From assembly GCF_963855985.1 (NCBI RefSeq), contig NC_087109.1, positions 5,538,001 through 5,602,000 on the forward strand: 64,000 nucleotides of DNA. The letters run 5' to 3'. Position numbers and translations under genes: made by a program. The stretch comes from Ostrinia nubilalis (lineage: Eukaryota > Arthropoda > Insecta > Lepidoptera > Crambidae). The notes beneath the pieces are model-generated. The model did not search any database and was not told the DNA's origin. It worked only from the letters and a program-made list of their open reading frames with translations. The stretch's first letter is position 1; every line of letters starts with the position of its first letter. Shown in pieces: positions 33,401-44,800 of the stretch.

Positions 33401-34178
33401 TATCTGGAAAGTTTTAGGGTTTATGAAGAGACAATGAAACATCGTGATTGAGTTATTGCACTGCTTCTTCTTAGTGCTGCACCATATTATTGCTGCATCG
33501 GGAGCAGTGCTAGGTTTGGGATATGTAAATAAAAGTGCTCATTGCGAGCCTATTTACAGAAAATAAGTGAGTTTATTAATTTATATCATACAAATAGTAC
33601 TACAATATTAATTTTCATGAGGAATATGACAAATAATACCCTGGTATCCTTTTACTCTGTAATACCTAAAAGTCAAATTCTTTATGCACTTTTAGCACTA
33701 AGAAAACATGATTCTCTCAGTTCTGCATATAGAAAGAAATGCTATTTACAGAAAGTAACAAAATATTCATACTATAATAAGAGAATAAAAACAATATGTG
33801 TGTATTCTTTTTAACATTTAGAATCTATTCTAGAATTACAAAAGCAATTAATTAGCTACCTAAGGATACTTTTGGCTGTAAGAATCTATAGGTACCACTA
33901 GAATGCTAAAAACAAGATGTAAACAAATTGCTTTGATTGATCTAGAGATTGATTTCTTGGTTCCGATTTACCTAATTACAAAAAAGTTGATAAGATATAA
34001 ATTTTATTATGACATCAGCACTTACCTGGCACTCAAACACGAAGGGGTAGAAGTCGAGCAACAAGTAATAGGGGTTAACAAGTCCAAACCGGCCGATAAG
34101 GCTAAAAACTATCGTCAAAGTTAACCAAGTACGCGTAAAAAACGGCACATTCCTGTACCAGTCCTTAAACTCAGACAT
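30467..34178 (-). CDS. DERL1: Derlin-1 (ERAD rhomboid pseudoprotease)
   Basis: Five coding exons (minus): 34178-34026, 33403-33200, 32729-32581, 31186-31076 and 30608-30467. Splice sites are GT..AG, phases are consistent, and the total is 759 nt (252 aa; human 251). Derlin-1 is a multi-pass ER membrane protein that helps retrotranslocate misfolded proteins to the cytosolic p97/VCP ATPase. Diagnostic segments are MSEFKDWYRNVPFFTR, the WR motif in IWRPLTAAFYYPIGPGTGF, LETGMFQGKPADYLYMLLFNW, LNKDVVVSFWFGTRFKA, LVGILIGHLSFFLQFKYP and a C-terminal SHP-type p97-binding box, HHWGRGQVLGG. It lies divergent to the crotonase gene (1.66 kb between start codons). Introns carry a MITE (32264-32549) and other repeats. 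Confidence 0.95.
32264..32549. mobile_element. MITE (AGGTCCAAAAACAC ... ACCTGGCAACCCT) in Derlin-1 intron 3
   Basis: A compact 286-bp copy of the family at 11773-12772. Its left terminus is trimmed to AGGTCC, while the right end keeps ACCTGGCAACCCT. It ends 32 bp from the 3' border of Derlin-1 exon 3, close to the splice donor. Confidence 0.65.
32847..32955. repeat. MITE-like repeat GGCTGAGTTGCACCA, in Derlin-1 intron 2
   Basis: Shares GGCTGAGTTGCACCA, AACTTTAA..TAAC and CGGTGTTTT-like text with 12991-13095. Ends are not defined. Confidence 0.5.
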
Positions 34179-35842
34179 TTTTGTTGGTTTTCCTACAAAA
34201 ACACAATAGCTCTACAGACACACTAACATCCACAAAACACTAAGTCTCAACACCCGAAACCACTTTGGTGGTGACTCTTTCGGCTTGATGAGCGCAATAT
34301 TTATGTTGGTGATGAAATTAAACACAAATTAGAAGCAAGTACACGTGTCCTATGAGAATTTGTCCAGAAAATCGGAGAAGGATGATTTTTATTTATTTTG
34401 ACATTTAAAATAAGGTGTTGCACTATTTGAAAATAATATTGATTGATTGATAATGATAATTGAAATAAAACACTGTTGTTTATTTGCATAATTAACAAAC
34501 AATTCCAAATAGTAAAGTATAAATTATCGATCTGCAGTTATGTCTTAAGAATAATTTTATATAAAATAGCTTTGAAAGCTTTCCATTAACATAATTTAAA
34601 TGCTGTATATCTCCTAATTTCCTTGTCTTCGTCTAACCAAAAATAAAAAAAATTCAATGTTACCAGCTTAAAAGTTTTTGCAAAATTTAAGGGAAAATAT
34701 CCACTTTGGAGAACTTTATATTAAAACAAAATGTCAATATTTTTTTTATAAATTTTTTTTGAAAGTAATTTAGATTATGAAAATTTAAATTTGCAATTCA
34801 CAAACATTTTCAAAGTAGCGCTAGTAATAGAAAGGACTTGATATGATAAATCAACTTGACGAAGGGGCCACGGTAATATTATCATACAGTATTGTAACTT
34901 CATATAAACGGACGAAACGCGAGAATTCCTTCGAAATTCAAATCTCGGTATACGCTCGACATGCAAAAGTCGGGGGTGTCGCGAATGTGCCACTGCAATA
35001 AACGGACGATGTGTTGTTTTTAAACAGTAAGCGCTCTTTTTTTATAAAAATAATTATAAGTACCTATTTATACAGGGTGTTAGGTAAATGGGTTTATAAG
35101 CCGACACTAGCCCATGTCAACATATGCATATAAATAGTATGGTGAAGTCAGTGATATCATTATATTTTTTTTAAATTTCCATACAAAATAAAATTTATAA
35201 AATCAGATTTGTAATAAAATTCAAATTAATAAAATGATGATATCAATTTTCTGACTTCACCATACCATTTATATGCACATGTTAACATGGGCTAGTGTCG
35301 GCTTATAAACACATTTACCTAACACCCTGTATAATAATCAAGCATTTTGTACGCCTCAGTCGAGACGCATACATTTTGCGGTCGGTTTATAAGATTTGTT
35401 ACTAAATCATATATCATTACAAATATATTTTTCAAATGAAATCTACTAATCACAAAACAACATGCATTTTTATCCTATTTCATTCACGAAGTATTTTGTT
35501 TTTCAAAATAAAATTAAAAATTACAATCACAAAATTAGATAGAAATTATTAGTAGGCAGATGTAATGAAAATAGGGTCTGCAGGTGGGCAGCCCTATCGC
35601 ATGTTGTCATACCGTGACGTACCGCGCGGCTGTTGACATTTATTTGAAAAATATGACCGAGTTGGAATACTGTATAGATTGTATTACCGTGAAGGGGCCC
35701 TGTTTTTGGGATAATACATAAATGATGGTAAAATGATTGGTAATGCATTGGTATCCCTACCAAATTTTGACATTTCCTCAGCTGTCTGCTCTGTCAGTCT
35801 TGCTTTTCAATTTTTCATTTTATTTTTCCGGTTTTCGCAAAA
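34179..35842. other. Divergent intergenic region between Derlin-1 and the crotonase gene
   Basis: It should hold both promoters. Apart from the MITE at 35073-35329 I see AT-rich sequence without an obvious TATA box or other motif at either start. Short open frames on the minus strand (34775-34993, 35527-35763) have no recognisable family. Confidence 0.5.
35073..35329. mobile_element. Palindromic MITE, 257 bp, TATA flanks
   Basis: Inverted arms of about 90 bp begin CAGGGTGTTAGGTAAATG. The flanks TATA (35069-35072 and 35330-35333) look like the target duplication. Arms differ at only a few positions. Confidence 0.85.
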
Positions 35843-38800
35843 ATGAGAAGCGTTTTCAGAAGATTAGTTTCTGCTAGCAATTTGTCGTTAGTTAGGAGTA
35901 ATAATGTACGCTATTGCTCAAAAGAAGTGGAGAAAAAGAAAGATAAGGACGATGAGGATGAAGTAAAGAAAAGTAAGGTTATTTTTGTTTTCTTATTTAT
36001 TTACCTTCAAATTACTATGATAATTCGTTTTACATTACGTATTGGCTGATTATTACTTAAGCCTTATTACTTTTCGTCATCAAACAAAGTAGAAATTATG
36101 GTGTTTATATGAATACTGCATCAGAAAGCATAATGTAGATTTTGTACTGTAAATAATTAAGTACCTACGTAGTTTGACCATAAAATATTTATTTATCTGT
36201 TTTGTCAGTACAATTTATTAAATTTCATCCCTTCTTCTCAGAAATAAGATTCTTTTCTCATTAATAGGTTGATATCAATGTACACGCAGTGTAGAATGTC
36301 TATTTTCTTTTTTATATTTTTCAGATATCGTAATAGAAAAGTTTGGAGCCATTACCACTCTAAACATTGACCGTCAGCACACGAGGAACAGTTTAGATGA
36401 GGTAACTCTCCGTGAAATGACTGCTGCAATCGAAGCCTTTGATAAAGATGAATCGGCTAAAGTCCTGGTGTTCAATGGAGAAGGAGGCTCCTTCTGCTCC
36501 GGTTTTGATATAGACGAGATTGGGGAGAAAGGGTACAATAATGTTAAAGATGCAGCAGTAAGTATTATGCTTAATAAAAGGTCTATTCCTTAGATTTAGT
36601 TGCCCTTGTCCTTAACTTTAAGCAATTTTAATCCATCCAGAATATTTATACACAAATTCATGAAATTTTGCATTAAAAAGAATTAAGCATACAATAATTT
36701 TATTGGTGTAAAATTTTAAAATTTTCTTTTATACTTTTCATTCTCAAGTCAAGTTCATATTAAGTTTATAATTACTGCAATCATTCAACGTCTATTCTCT
36801 GCATTTACAGTCGCGTCTCTTACGCCGCCCACTCTGTGACAAAGTGACCATAGCAGCAGTGTCTGGGTATGCAGTAGCCGAGGGCTTCGAGCTGGCATTA
36901 GCATGTGATCTGCGTGTTGTTGAAGACACTGCTGTGCTGGGATGCCTGGGCAGGAGATTTGGTATGAAGACAGTTATTTTTAAATTTATTTTGAGCCAAA
37001 ACTAAAAACAAAATATGTGAACTAAAAACCTGATTAAATATTAAATACAGGGATGATTATGTATTGCAGGGTCTAGCTAGAATCCCAATCACAATTTATG
37101 GAAATGCTTGATAGGAAATCTCCCATTTAATTCCATCTTTGACAGTATTACTTCTTAGTATTAATAAGAAAATGTATTGAAAATTTGACATGTAATGAAC
37201 ATTATAAATATTAAATTCATATTTATTTATTTAATTAAAATGAAAGTGAGCTTACAGACTTATTCTTATTCAAAATAATCTAACATATACTGGCAGAAAT
37301 GATTAAATCTAGCATTATAATAATACTGTTAACATCCCTGTACTGCAGAGTCTAGCTAGAATCCCAATCACAAATTATGGAAATGCTTGATATAAAATCT
37401 CCCATTTAATTCCATCTTTGACAGTATGACTTCCCAAAATAATCTAACACATACTGGCAGAATAATGATTAAATCTAGCATTATATTACTGTCATCATCC
37501 CTGTATTGCAGGGTCTAGCTAGTATCCCAATCACAATTTATGGAAATGCTTGATAGAAAATCTCCCATTTAATTAGTCATTTATATATTTTTTTCATTTA
37601 ATTAGCCATATAGTCGGCCGTTTGGTGTAGTGGTTCAGAACGGACTACTATGCCGAGAGGTCCAGGGTTCGATTCCCGGCCGGGCAGAAATTGAAATGAT
37701 GAATTTTAATTTCTGTGACGGGTCTGGGTGTGACTATGTATAATATGTATGTATTTAAAAAAAAAAAAAGTATATAAGTAGTATATCCGTTAAGCTAGCA
37801 CCCATAACACAAGCATTAAGTTGCTTACTTTGGGGCTAGCTGGCGCTGTGTGAAATTGTCCAAAGATTTATATTATATTATATTATATTATATATTTATA
37901 TTATATATTTATATTATATTATATATTTATATTATATTATATTATAATTCCATTGTTGACAGTATGACTTCCCAAAATAATCTAACACATACTGGCAGAA
38001 TAATGATTAAATCTAGCATTATAATACTGTCATCATCCCTGTATTGCAGGGTCTAGCTAGTATCCCAATCACAATTTATGGAAATGCTTGATAGAAAATC
38101 TCCCATTTAATTCCATTGTTGACAGTATGACTTCCCAAAATAATGTAACACATACAGGCAGAATAATGATTAAATCTAGCATTATAATACTGTTATCATC
38201 CCTATTTTTTTTTTTTTTTTTTTTTCTTTTATATCCGTGGTCCCAGCGGCAATCTGTAGGGAACTACAATAATCCACTCCTGTGTCCGTTTGCACTGTTC
38301 TTTGTCATGGGTAGGGTGGAGTCCAGTGACTCAGTTGCCCTCAGTGGTCATGGTTTCTCAACTGTCCTGGAATCTACTAAGGAGACCCCTGACACTAGCT
38401 CTTTGCAGTCTGCTGAATAGGAAGCCTTCAATGGTCATGAGTTGTTGTACTGAAGAGTTTGGATGATTTGAAAGTCTATCCTTGTAGCGGAGTGTGTGGC
38501 TCTTTATTTCCTCTCTGACTGTGGGCAATGGCAAGTCCTGATAGATGAGCTTGTTGCTGATATACCATGGGATTTGGTAAATCAAACGTATGGCTTTTGT
38601 CTGAAAGCGCTCGATTATGTCGAGATTGGAGTTGGCAGCTGTTCCCCACAGCTGTATCCCGTAGGTCCAGATAGGTTTAAGGATGGTTTTGTAGACCATC
38701 ATTTTGCTACTGGTGTTCAGCTGTGACTGGCCTCCGACAAGCCACATCATGTTTCTTAGTTTGGCATCTAGGTGCTTCCTCTTTGTCCATATATGCTTTC

Positions 38801-41800
38801 TCCAGGTTAGCCTGCGGTCCAGGTGCAAGCCCAGATACCTAACGTCCTCAGCCTGAGGTATTTGGATACCATTAAGTTTGACCGGTGGGCAGGAGTTTCT
38901 TCTGAGAGTGAAGGTTACATGCACAGATTTTTCTCCGTTCGCTTTAATACGCCATGAATGGTACCATTTCTCCATTTCCGTCAGGCTTTCCTGGAGATAG
39001 AGTGAGGCCGTGACTGGATCGTCGTGTGTTGCCATTGTTACCGTGTCGTCAGCAAAGGTTCCTGTGAATGTATTTGCAGTTGTTGGCAGGTCTGCGGTAA
39101 ACAATAGGTACAGCACAGGCCCCAAGACACTACCCTGGGGTATACCGGACGCTATGTTGCATAGGGCAGAACAAGAGTCTCCAGATCTGACTTCAAAGCA
39201 TCTGTCTCCCAAATACGACCTAAGTATTTCGTAGAACGGGCATGGGAGGTTCTGTTTCAGTTTGTACAAGAGCCCTTTATGCCAGACCTTGTCGAAGGCT
39301 TGACTTATGTCCAAGAACGCAGCTGAGCAGTATCGTTTCTTTTCTAGTGCTTCTGAGATGATGTTTATGGTTCTGTGGACCTGTTCAGTAGTGGAGTGTC
39401 TTTCCCGGAAGCCAAATTGGTGTTCAGGTATCAGATCACTGATGTGGGGCTTCATTCGTTTCAATACAATTTTTTCGAATAACTTCGACAGCAGCGGTAG
39501 AAGACTAATAGGTCTGTAGGAAGATGTAGCGTTTGGGGGCTTACCGGGTTTGAGAATCATGATAATTTGAGCAATCTTCCATTGGCCCGGGTAGAGTCCA
39601 GTTCTCAAGATGGCGTTGAATATATATGTTATTAGCATGATTGCCCTTCTAGGCAGCTCCTTCAATACCCTGCCAGTGATGAGGTCATAACCTGGCGCTT
39701 TGTTTGGCTTTAGGTCTTTAATTATGTGCTGTATTTCTCTCGGCGACACATGTCGAATTGGCAGGGAGAGCTGATTGCAAGACTCGAGGTACGTGTCCAT
39801 CTCAGTTTCGCTCCTGGAGTAGTTAGTCGGTGGATTCGGTTTGAAGACGTTAGTCAGATGTTCCGCAAACGCATTGGCCTTTTCTTGGTCACTACGGGCC
39901 CATTCCCCATTGGGTAGTTTTATGGGGGGAGACGATTTTATCGGGCGATTCAGTGTCTTGGTTGCCTTCCAGAGCGAGTAGTCCGTGCTGCTATCCGGGG
40001 TAAGATTTTTTAGATAAATTTGCAAGGACTCATTCTCAGCCACCGAGATCAGCTCAGTAACCTTCCTGGAGCAATGATTGAAGTTCCTCTTATCGTCCGG
40101 ACATCGTGTTGTCTGCCAGATTTTTCTTAGGCGTCTTCTTTCCTTAATTTTATCTCTAATTAGGTTGTTGTAAGGCTTTTTGTGGTGCATTTCTTTGGTG
40201 TTATATTGTGTTGAGTTCCAGGCTGCTTGTTGGATTTTGACATTCAATTGCTCTACGCCTTCTTCAATGTCCTTGAGTGACTTTAACGGGACATTGAGGT
40301 TTAAGTTTGTGTCTAGGTTTTCTCTGAATTGATCCCAGTCTGTCGATCCATTGTACAATCCCGGAGGACTCACGTTGAGTGCGAAGTTACCACTGATACT
40401 TATGATAACAGGTGAGTGGTCAGAAGATAGATCAGCCACGCTTTCAACGGTAGCGTAGTTTCTGGATATGCCTCTCATTACAAAAAAGTCCAGGAGATCA
40501 GGGACTTTGTTTGTATCCGCCGGCCAATAAGTTGGTTGCCCGCCTGAGAGCCACTGGATCTGTTCTTTCATCAAAGCCATGTAAAGCTGTCGCCCACGAG
40601 GGAGTATCATGCGGGAGCCCCATGCCGTGTGTTTGGCGTTCCAGTCTCCACCTGCAATAAAGCGTAGGCCGAGTGTATCGAAGAATTTGATGAAGTCTTC
40701 ATGCTTGATGCTATGCCTAGGTGGACAGTATATTGCTGATACTGCAAGGGGTCCCGTCTTCATCTCAACCGTCACCGACGTCGCCTGGAGGAAATCCTCA
40801 CTGAAGTGTTCTCTTTCGTGGTGTTTAATGTTGCTTTTTATGATTACTGCGGTACCTCCATGGGAATTTCCAGAAGGATGGTTGGTTAGGTAAGAGCTAT
40901 AGCCCTTGAAGTTAATGTAGTTCCTTTCTGTGAAGCGGGTCTCGGCTATTAGCATTATGTCTATATTGTTAGTTTGAAGGTAGGATTCTAGTTCTTGTCT
41001 TCTTTCAGACAAGCCGTTGGCGTTCCAAATGGATATTTTTATGGCAGTCATGGTTTAATTAGCTTGGACACTAAGTCGAACATACGGTCCATCATTTTGT
41101 CGATCATTTTCTCGATCGTATTTTCAAATTTTATGAACATATTTTGCATCAGTACTTCCATGTCTTTTTCTTTGTGGGCATTACCCTTCACTTTATCAGC
41201 GTAGCTGCTTTTGGCGTGTTCTGTGTAAGTTTTGTTTACATTTGGTTTTTGATTGATGTTAGTATTACTAACAGTTTCTCTAGGTGTTATTTCTATTTTA
41301 TTCGGTTGAATATTCGCAGATTTATTTTTTGGTCTATTTTTATCAAATATTTCCGATTTGTACTGCTTGTATTTAGTGCAGCCTTTATAGCTGGCAGGGT
41401 GGCTTCCCTGGCAGTTTACACATGTTGCTGGTGTATTTGGTTCTTTCTTGCAGTAGGATGTTGGGTGATCATCGCCACATTTAACACAGCGGTGAGGCCT
41501 GTGGCATAGATTTTTGGTGTGCCCAAATCTCTGGCATCGTTTACACTGTACCACTTCATTTCTTTTGTAGGGAACTTCGAATCTTACGATGGTGTTACTG
41601 ATAGATTTTATTGAGTAGATGTCTTTGTTATTTGAGTTTGGTTCCAGTTCTACAAAGTATAGGGGTAGTGGGTCTTTTGTTTTATTGTGTATTACATTGG
41701 TGATGTTTCTGACAGAATGTCCAAGATTCCTTAATTCGGTTTTTATAATGTCTTTGTCTTCTGTAGCATGGAGTCCTCGAAGGACTACTCTGAATGCTTT

Positions 41801-44800
41801 TTCATGTTTGAGCTGGTATGTATAGTGACTGACATTAAGTTTGATAAATGTTTCTCTAATGATTTTGTACATTTCAATATCGCCTGGTAGAATTTTTACA
41901 GTGTGCCCATTTCTTAGAGTCGTAAGGGTGTAATTTTTGTCTGTGTTTGTGATTTCTTTTAACATTTTATGGAGTTCTTTAATGTCATTTACTCCTGTTA
42001 CAAATATTGGTTCGGGTTTTGGGATCGTCATCCTTTTTTTATTTGAATTATCCGTATTTGTATCTTCATTGGATTCATTCTGTAGTCCTTCAAAGCTATT
42101 TGATGTTGGTATCGCAAACGTAGTTAGAGTTTTTGGCCGTTTTTGAGTTGAGTCCTGTGGTGGGCTTGTGTCTTGCCTTTTTCGTTTCATCCCTATATTG
42201 CAGGTTCTATCTAGAATCCCAATCACAATTTATGGAATCTACCATTTAATTCCATCTTTGACAGTATGACTTCACAAAACATGTAACACATGCAGATAAC
42301 GTAACAGATGGCAGAAAAATTTTAGCATCAAAATTTCTTTATACAGGGGTTCCCCAAGGCATGTTTGGTGGCAGGAAGCTGACTGCACTCATCGGTCTGT
42401 CACGAGCGCTAGACTTGCTGATCACTGGCAAGCTGATTACTGGGACAGAGGCACACCAGTTCGGACTTGCGTCTAAGCTCACGGCTACTGGTACAGGTTG
42501 GTACTAGAATATTTTACTGCTGACACTGTTTTGTATCAAAAAACTAATTTATAATATCATGCTAAGAACAATTTAAAAACAGAGATTTTAATTTTTAAAT
42601 TATGATTCTTTATAGTGGTTCTAACTTTTAATAAGTGTGTAACACAAAATCACAAACCTTGTTTTATAAAAAAATCTTTCCTGAAAATACTTCAGTAACT
42701 TCTCTTATTTTTTTTTTGTTTTTTTTTGTTTTATGGTTTAATCATGCGATCAGTCCTCAAAAACTATAAGCAGATGGGGTGGATTCTTTTCGTCATTTAG
42801 AGCACTGCTCCCAGCGGAAACAGGCCTTTATTTTTCTTAATCTCAGGTTTATTTTCAGACTAATTCATTGTCGAAGATATCCCGCCGCTTCTTAAGCCGC
42901 CGTATGGTTTCTGGGATAGTGAGCTGCCCAGCCAACTGGTTCGGGTGCTTTGACAGTCTTAGCTTGTAGCTGTTTCCATGGGTGTCTATCTCTTGCTTCA
43001 CCATAGGCACGTTCAATAACTCGTGCAGCTCTGTTGTTCTTATAAACCATGGTGCATTCGATATTTGTTTCAGGATGTAGTTTTGCACTCTCTGAATTAT
43101 CATGATGTTAGAGGCACTTGCAGAGCCCCACAACTGGATGCCGTAGGTCCAAATGGGCTTCAGAATCATTTTGTATATGAGCAGCTTGTTATCCAAACAT
43201 AGTTTTGAATTGCGCCCCAGCAGCCAATAGAGACCCTTGTATTTTAGATTAATTTCGTCTCGTTTGGTTTTTACATGTTTACTCCACGTAAGTCTACGGT
43301 CCAAGTACATGCCCAGGTATCTTACAGTTTCTTGGTGTGGTAATTGGACGCCGTTTAGGGTAACTGCAGGACAGTCTCCTTTACGGAGGGTAAAGGTTAT
43401 GTGCACCGATTTGGATGCACTGACTGCTATTCTCCATTTGGCCAGCCATTTTTGAACTTCATTCAGGATGTTTTGCAGGATTCGAGAAGCTTCGATAGGA
43501 CATTTGGAGGATGTCAGTAAAGCCGTGTCATCAGCGAAGGTTGCGACGGTGACTTCTGGGCTCTGCGGTAGGTCGTATGTGTACAGGGTGTATAGGATTG
43601 GTCCCAATACAGAACCCTGGGGGACTCCTGCCGATATTTGATAGAAGTTGGAGGTGCAGTCATTCTCATTCACTTGAAAGATTCTGTCAGACAAATACGA
43701 TTCCAGGATTCCGTAGAATGTGTGTGGCAATATTGATTTGATCTTACACAATAGGCCTTTGTGCCAGACTCGATCGAAGGCTTGTTGGATATCAAGAAAC
43801 ACAGATGAGCAGTATTCTTTTTTCTCCATTGAAGATCTGATTACTCTGCACACTCTATGTACCTGTTCAATAGTTGCGTGTTCTTCTCTGAAGCCAAATT
43901 GATGTTCCGGGATTATTGATCTTTTCGTTATCACTTTCATCATTCTTTGAAGTATAGACTTTTCAAGTAGCTTTGACATTATCGGCAAGAGGCTGATTGG
44001 TCTGTATGATGTGACTTCGTGAATAGGTTTCCCAGGTTTATGGATCATTATGATACTCGATACCTTCCACAGGTCTGGGAAGTATCCAATCCTTATTATG
44101 GCGTTAAATACCATTGTTAGGTACACAGCCACTTTACGAGGGGACTCTTGTAGGACCTTTTTGTCTATGAGGTCATACCCCGGAGCTTTATTGTTTTTGA
44201 GCGACCTAAGGTTTCTATGTATTTCTCTTGGTGTCACCAGTCTCAGGGGTAGATCAAGTTGGAAATCTTGATTCAGTACTGATGCGATTTCAGTTTCATC
44301 CATGTTCATTACAGCGTCATTTGGCGTGAACACTCGGCTGAGATGTTTAGCGAAGGTTTCCGCTTTATCCTGAGTCGTTCTTATCCACTGACCGTCACTT
44401 GTTCGTAAAGGTGGTTTTTGATGTTTTGGTTTATCAATGTTTTTGCATGCTTTCCATAGTGAATAATTGGTCGTTTTCGTGGCTGACAGGCCCTCCAAGT
44501 ACTTATCCAGTGCAGCATCGTTAGCGTCTTTTATGAGTGTCTTAAGTTCTCGAATGGCTCTGTTCAACTTCTTTTTGTCGCTTGGATGTCTACTAGTGTG
44601 CCATACTCGACGTAGCCTTCTTTTTTCAAGTATCTTCTGCCTTATCAAATCAGAGTACGTTTTACTCTGTGGATGTCTGTTTGAATCTTCAGGCGTGGAT
44701 AACCAACAACATTCCTGAATGACTGATGTTATTTTACGAACAGCATTATCAACATCTGATTTGGTTTTCAGATCTATTTTCATATCCAGTTTTTCGTGAA

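Larger units (their letters stand above)
37060..38196. repeat. Array of about 170-bp tandem repeats in crotonase intron 3
   Basis: Units carry GGGTCTAGCTAGAATCCCAA, GGAAATGCTTGATAG, AATCTCCCATTTAATTCC and GACAGTATGACTTCCCAA. At least four or five partial or complete units are seen, near 37068, 37345, 37508, 38048 and again after the LINE at 42196. A SINE interrupts one unit and LINE A interrupts another. Confidence 0.8.
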
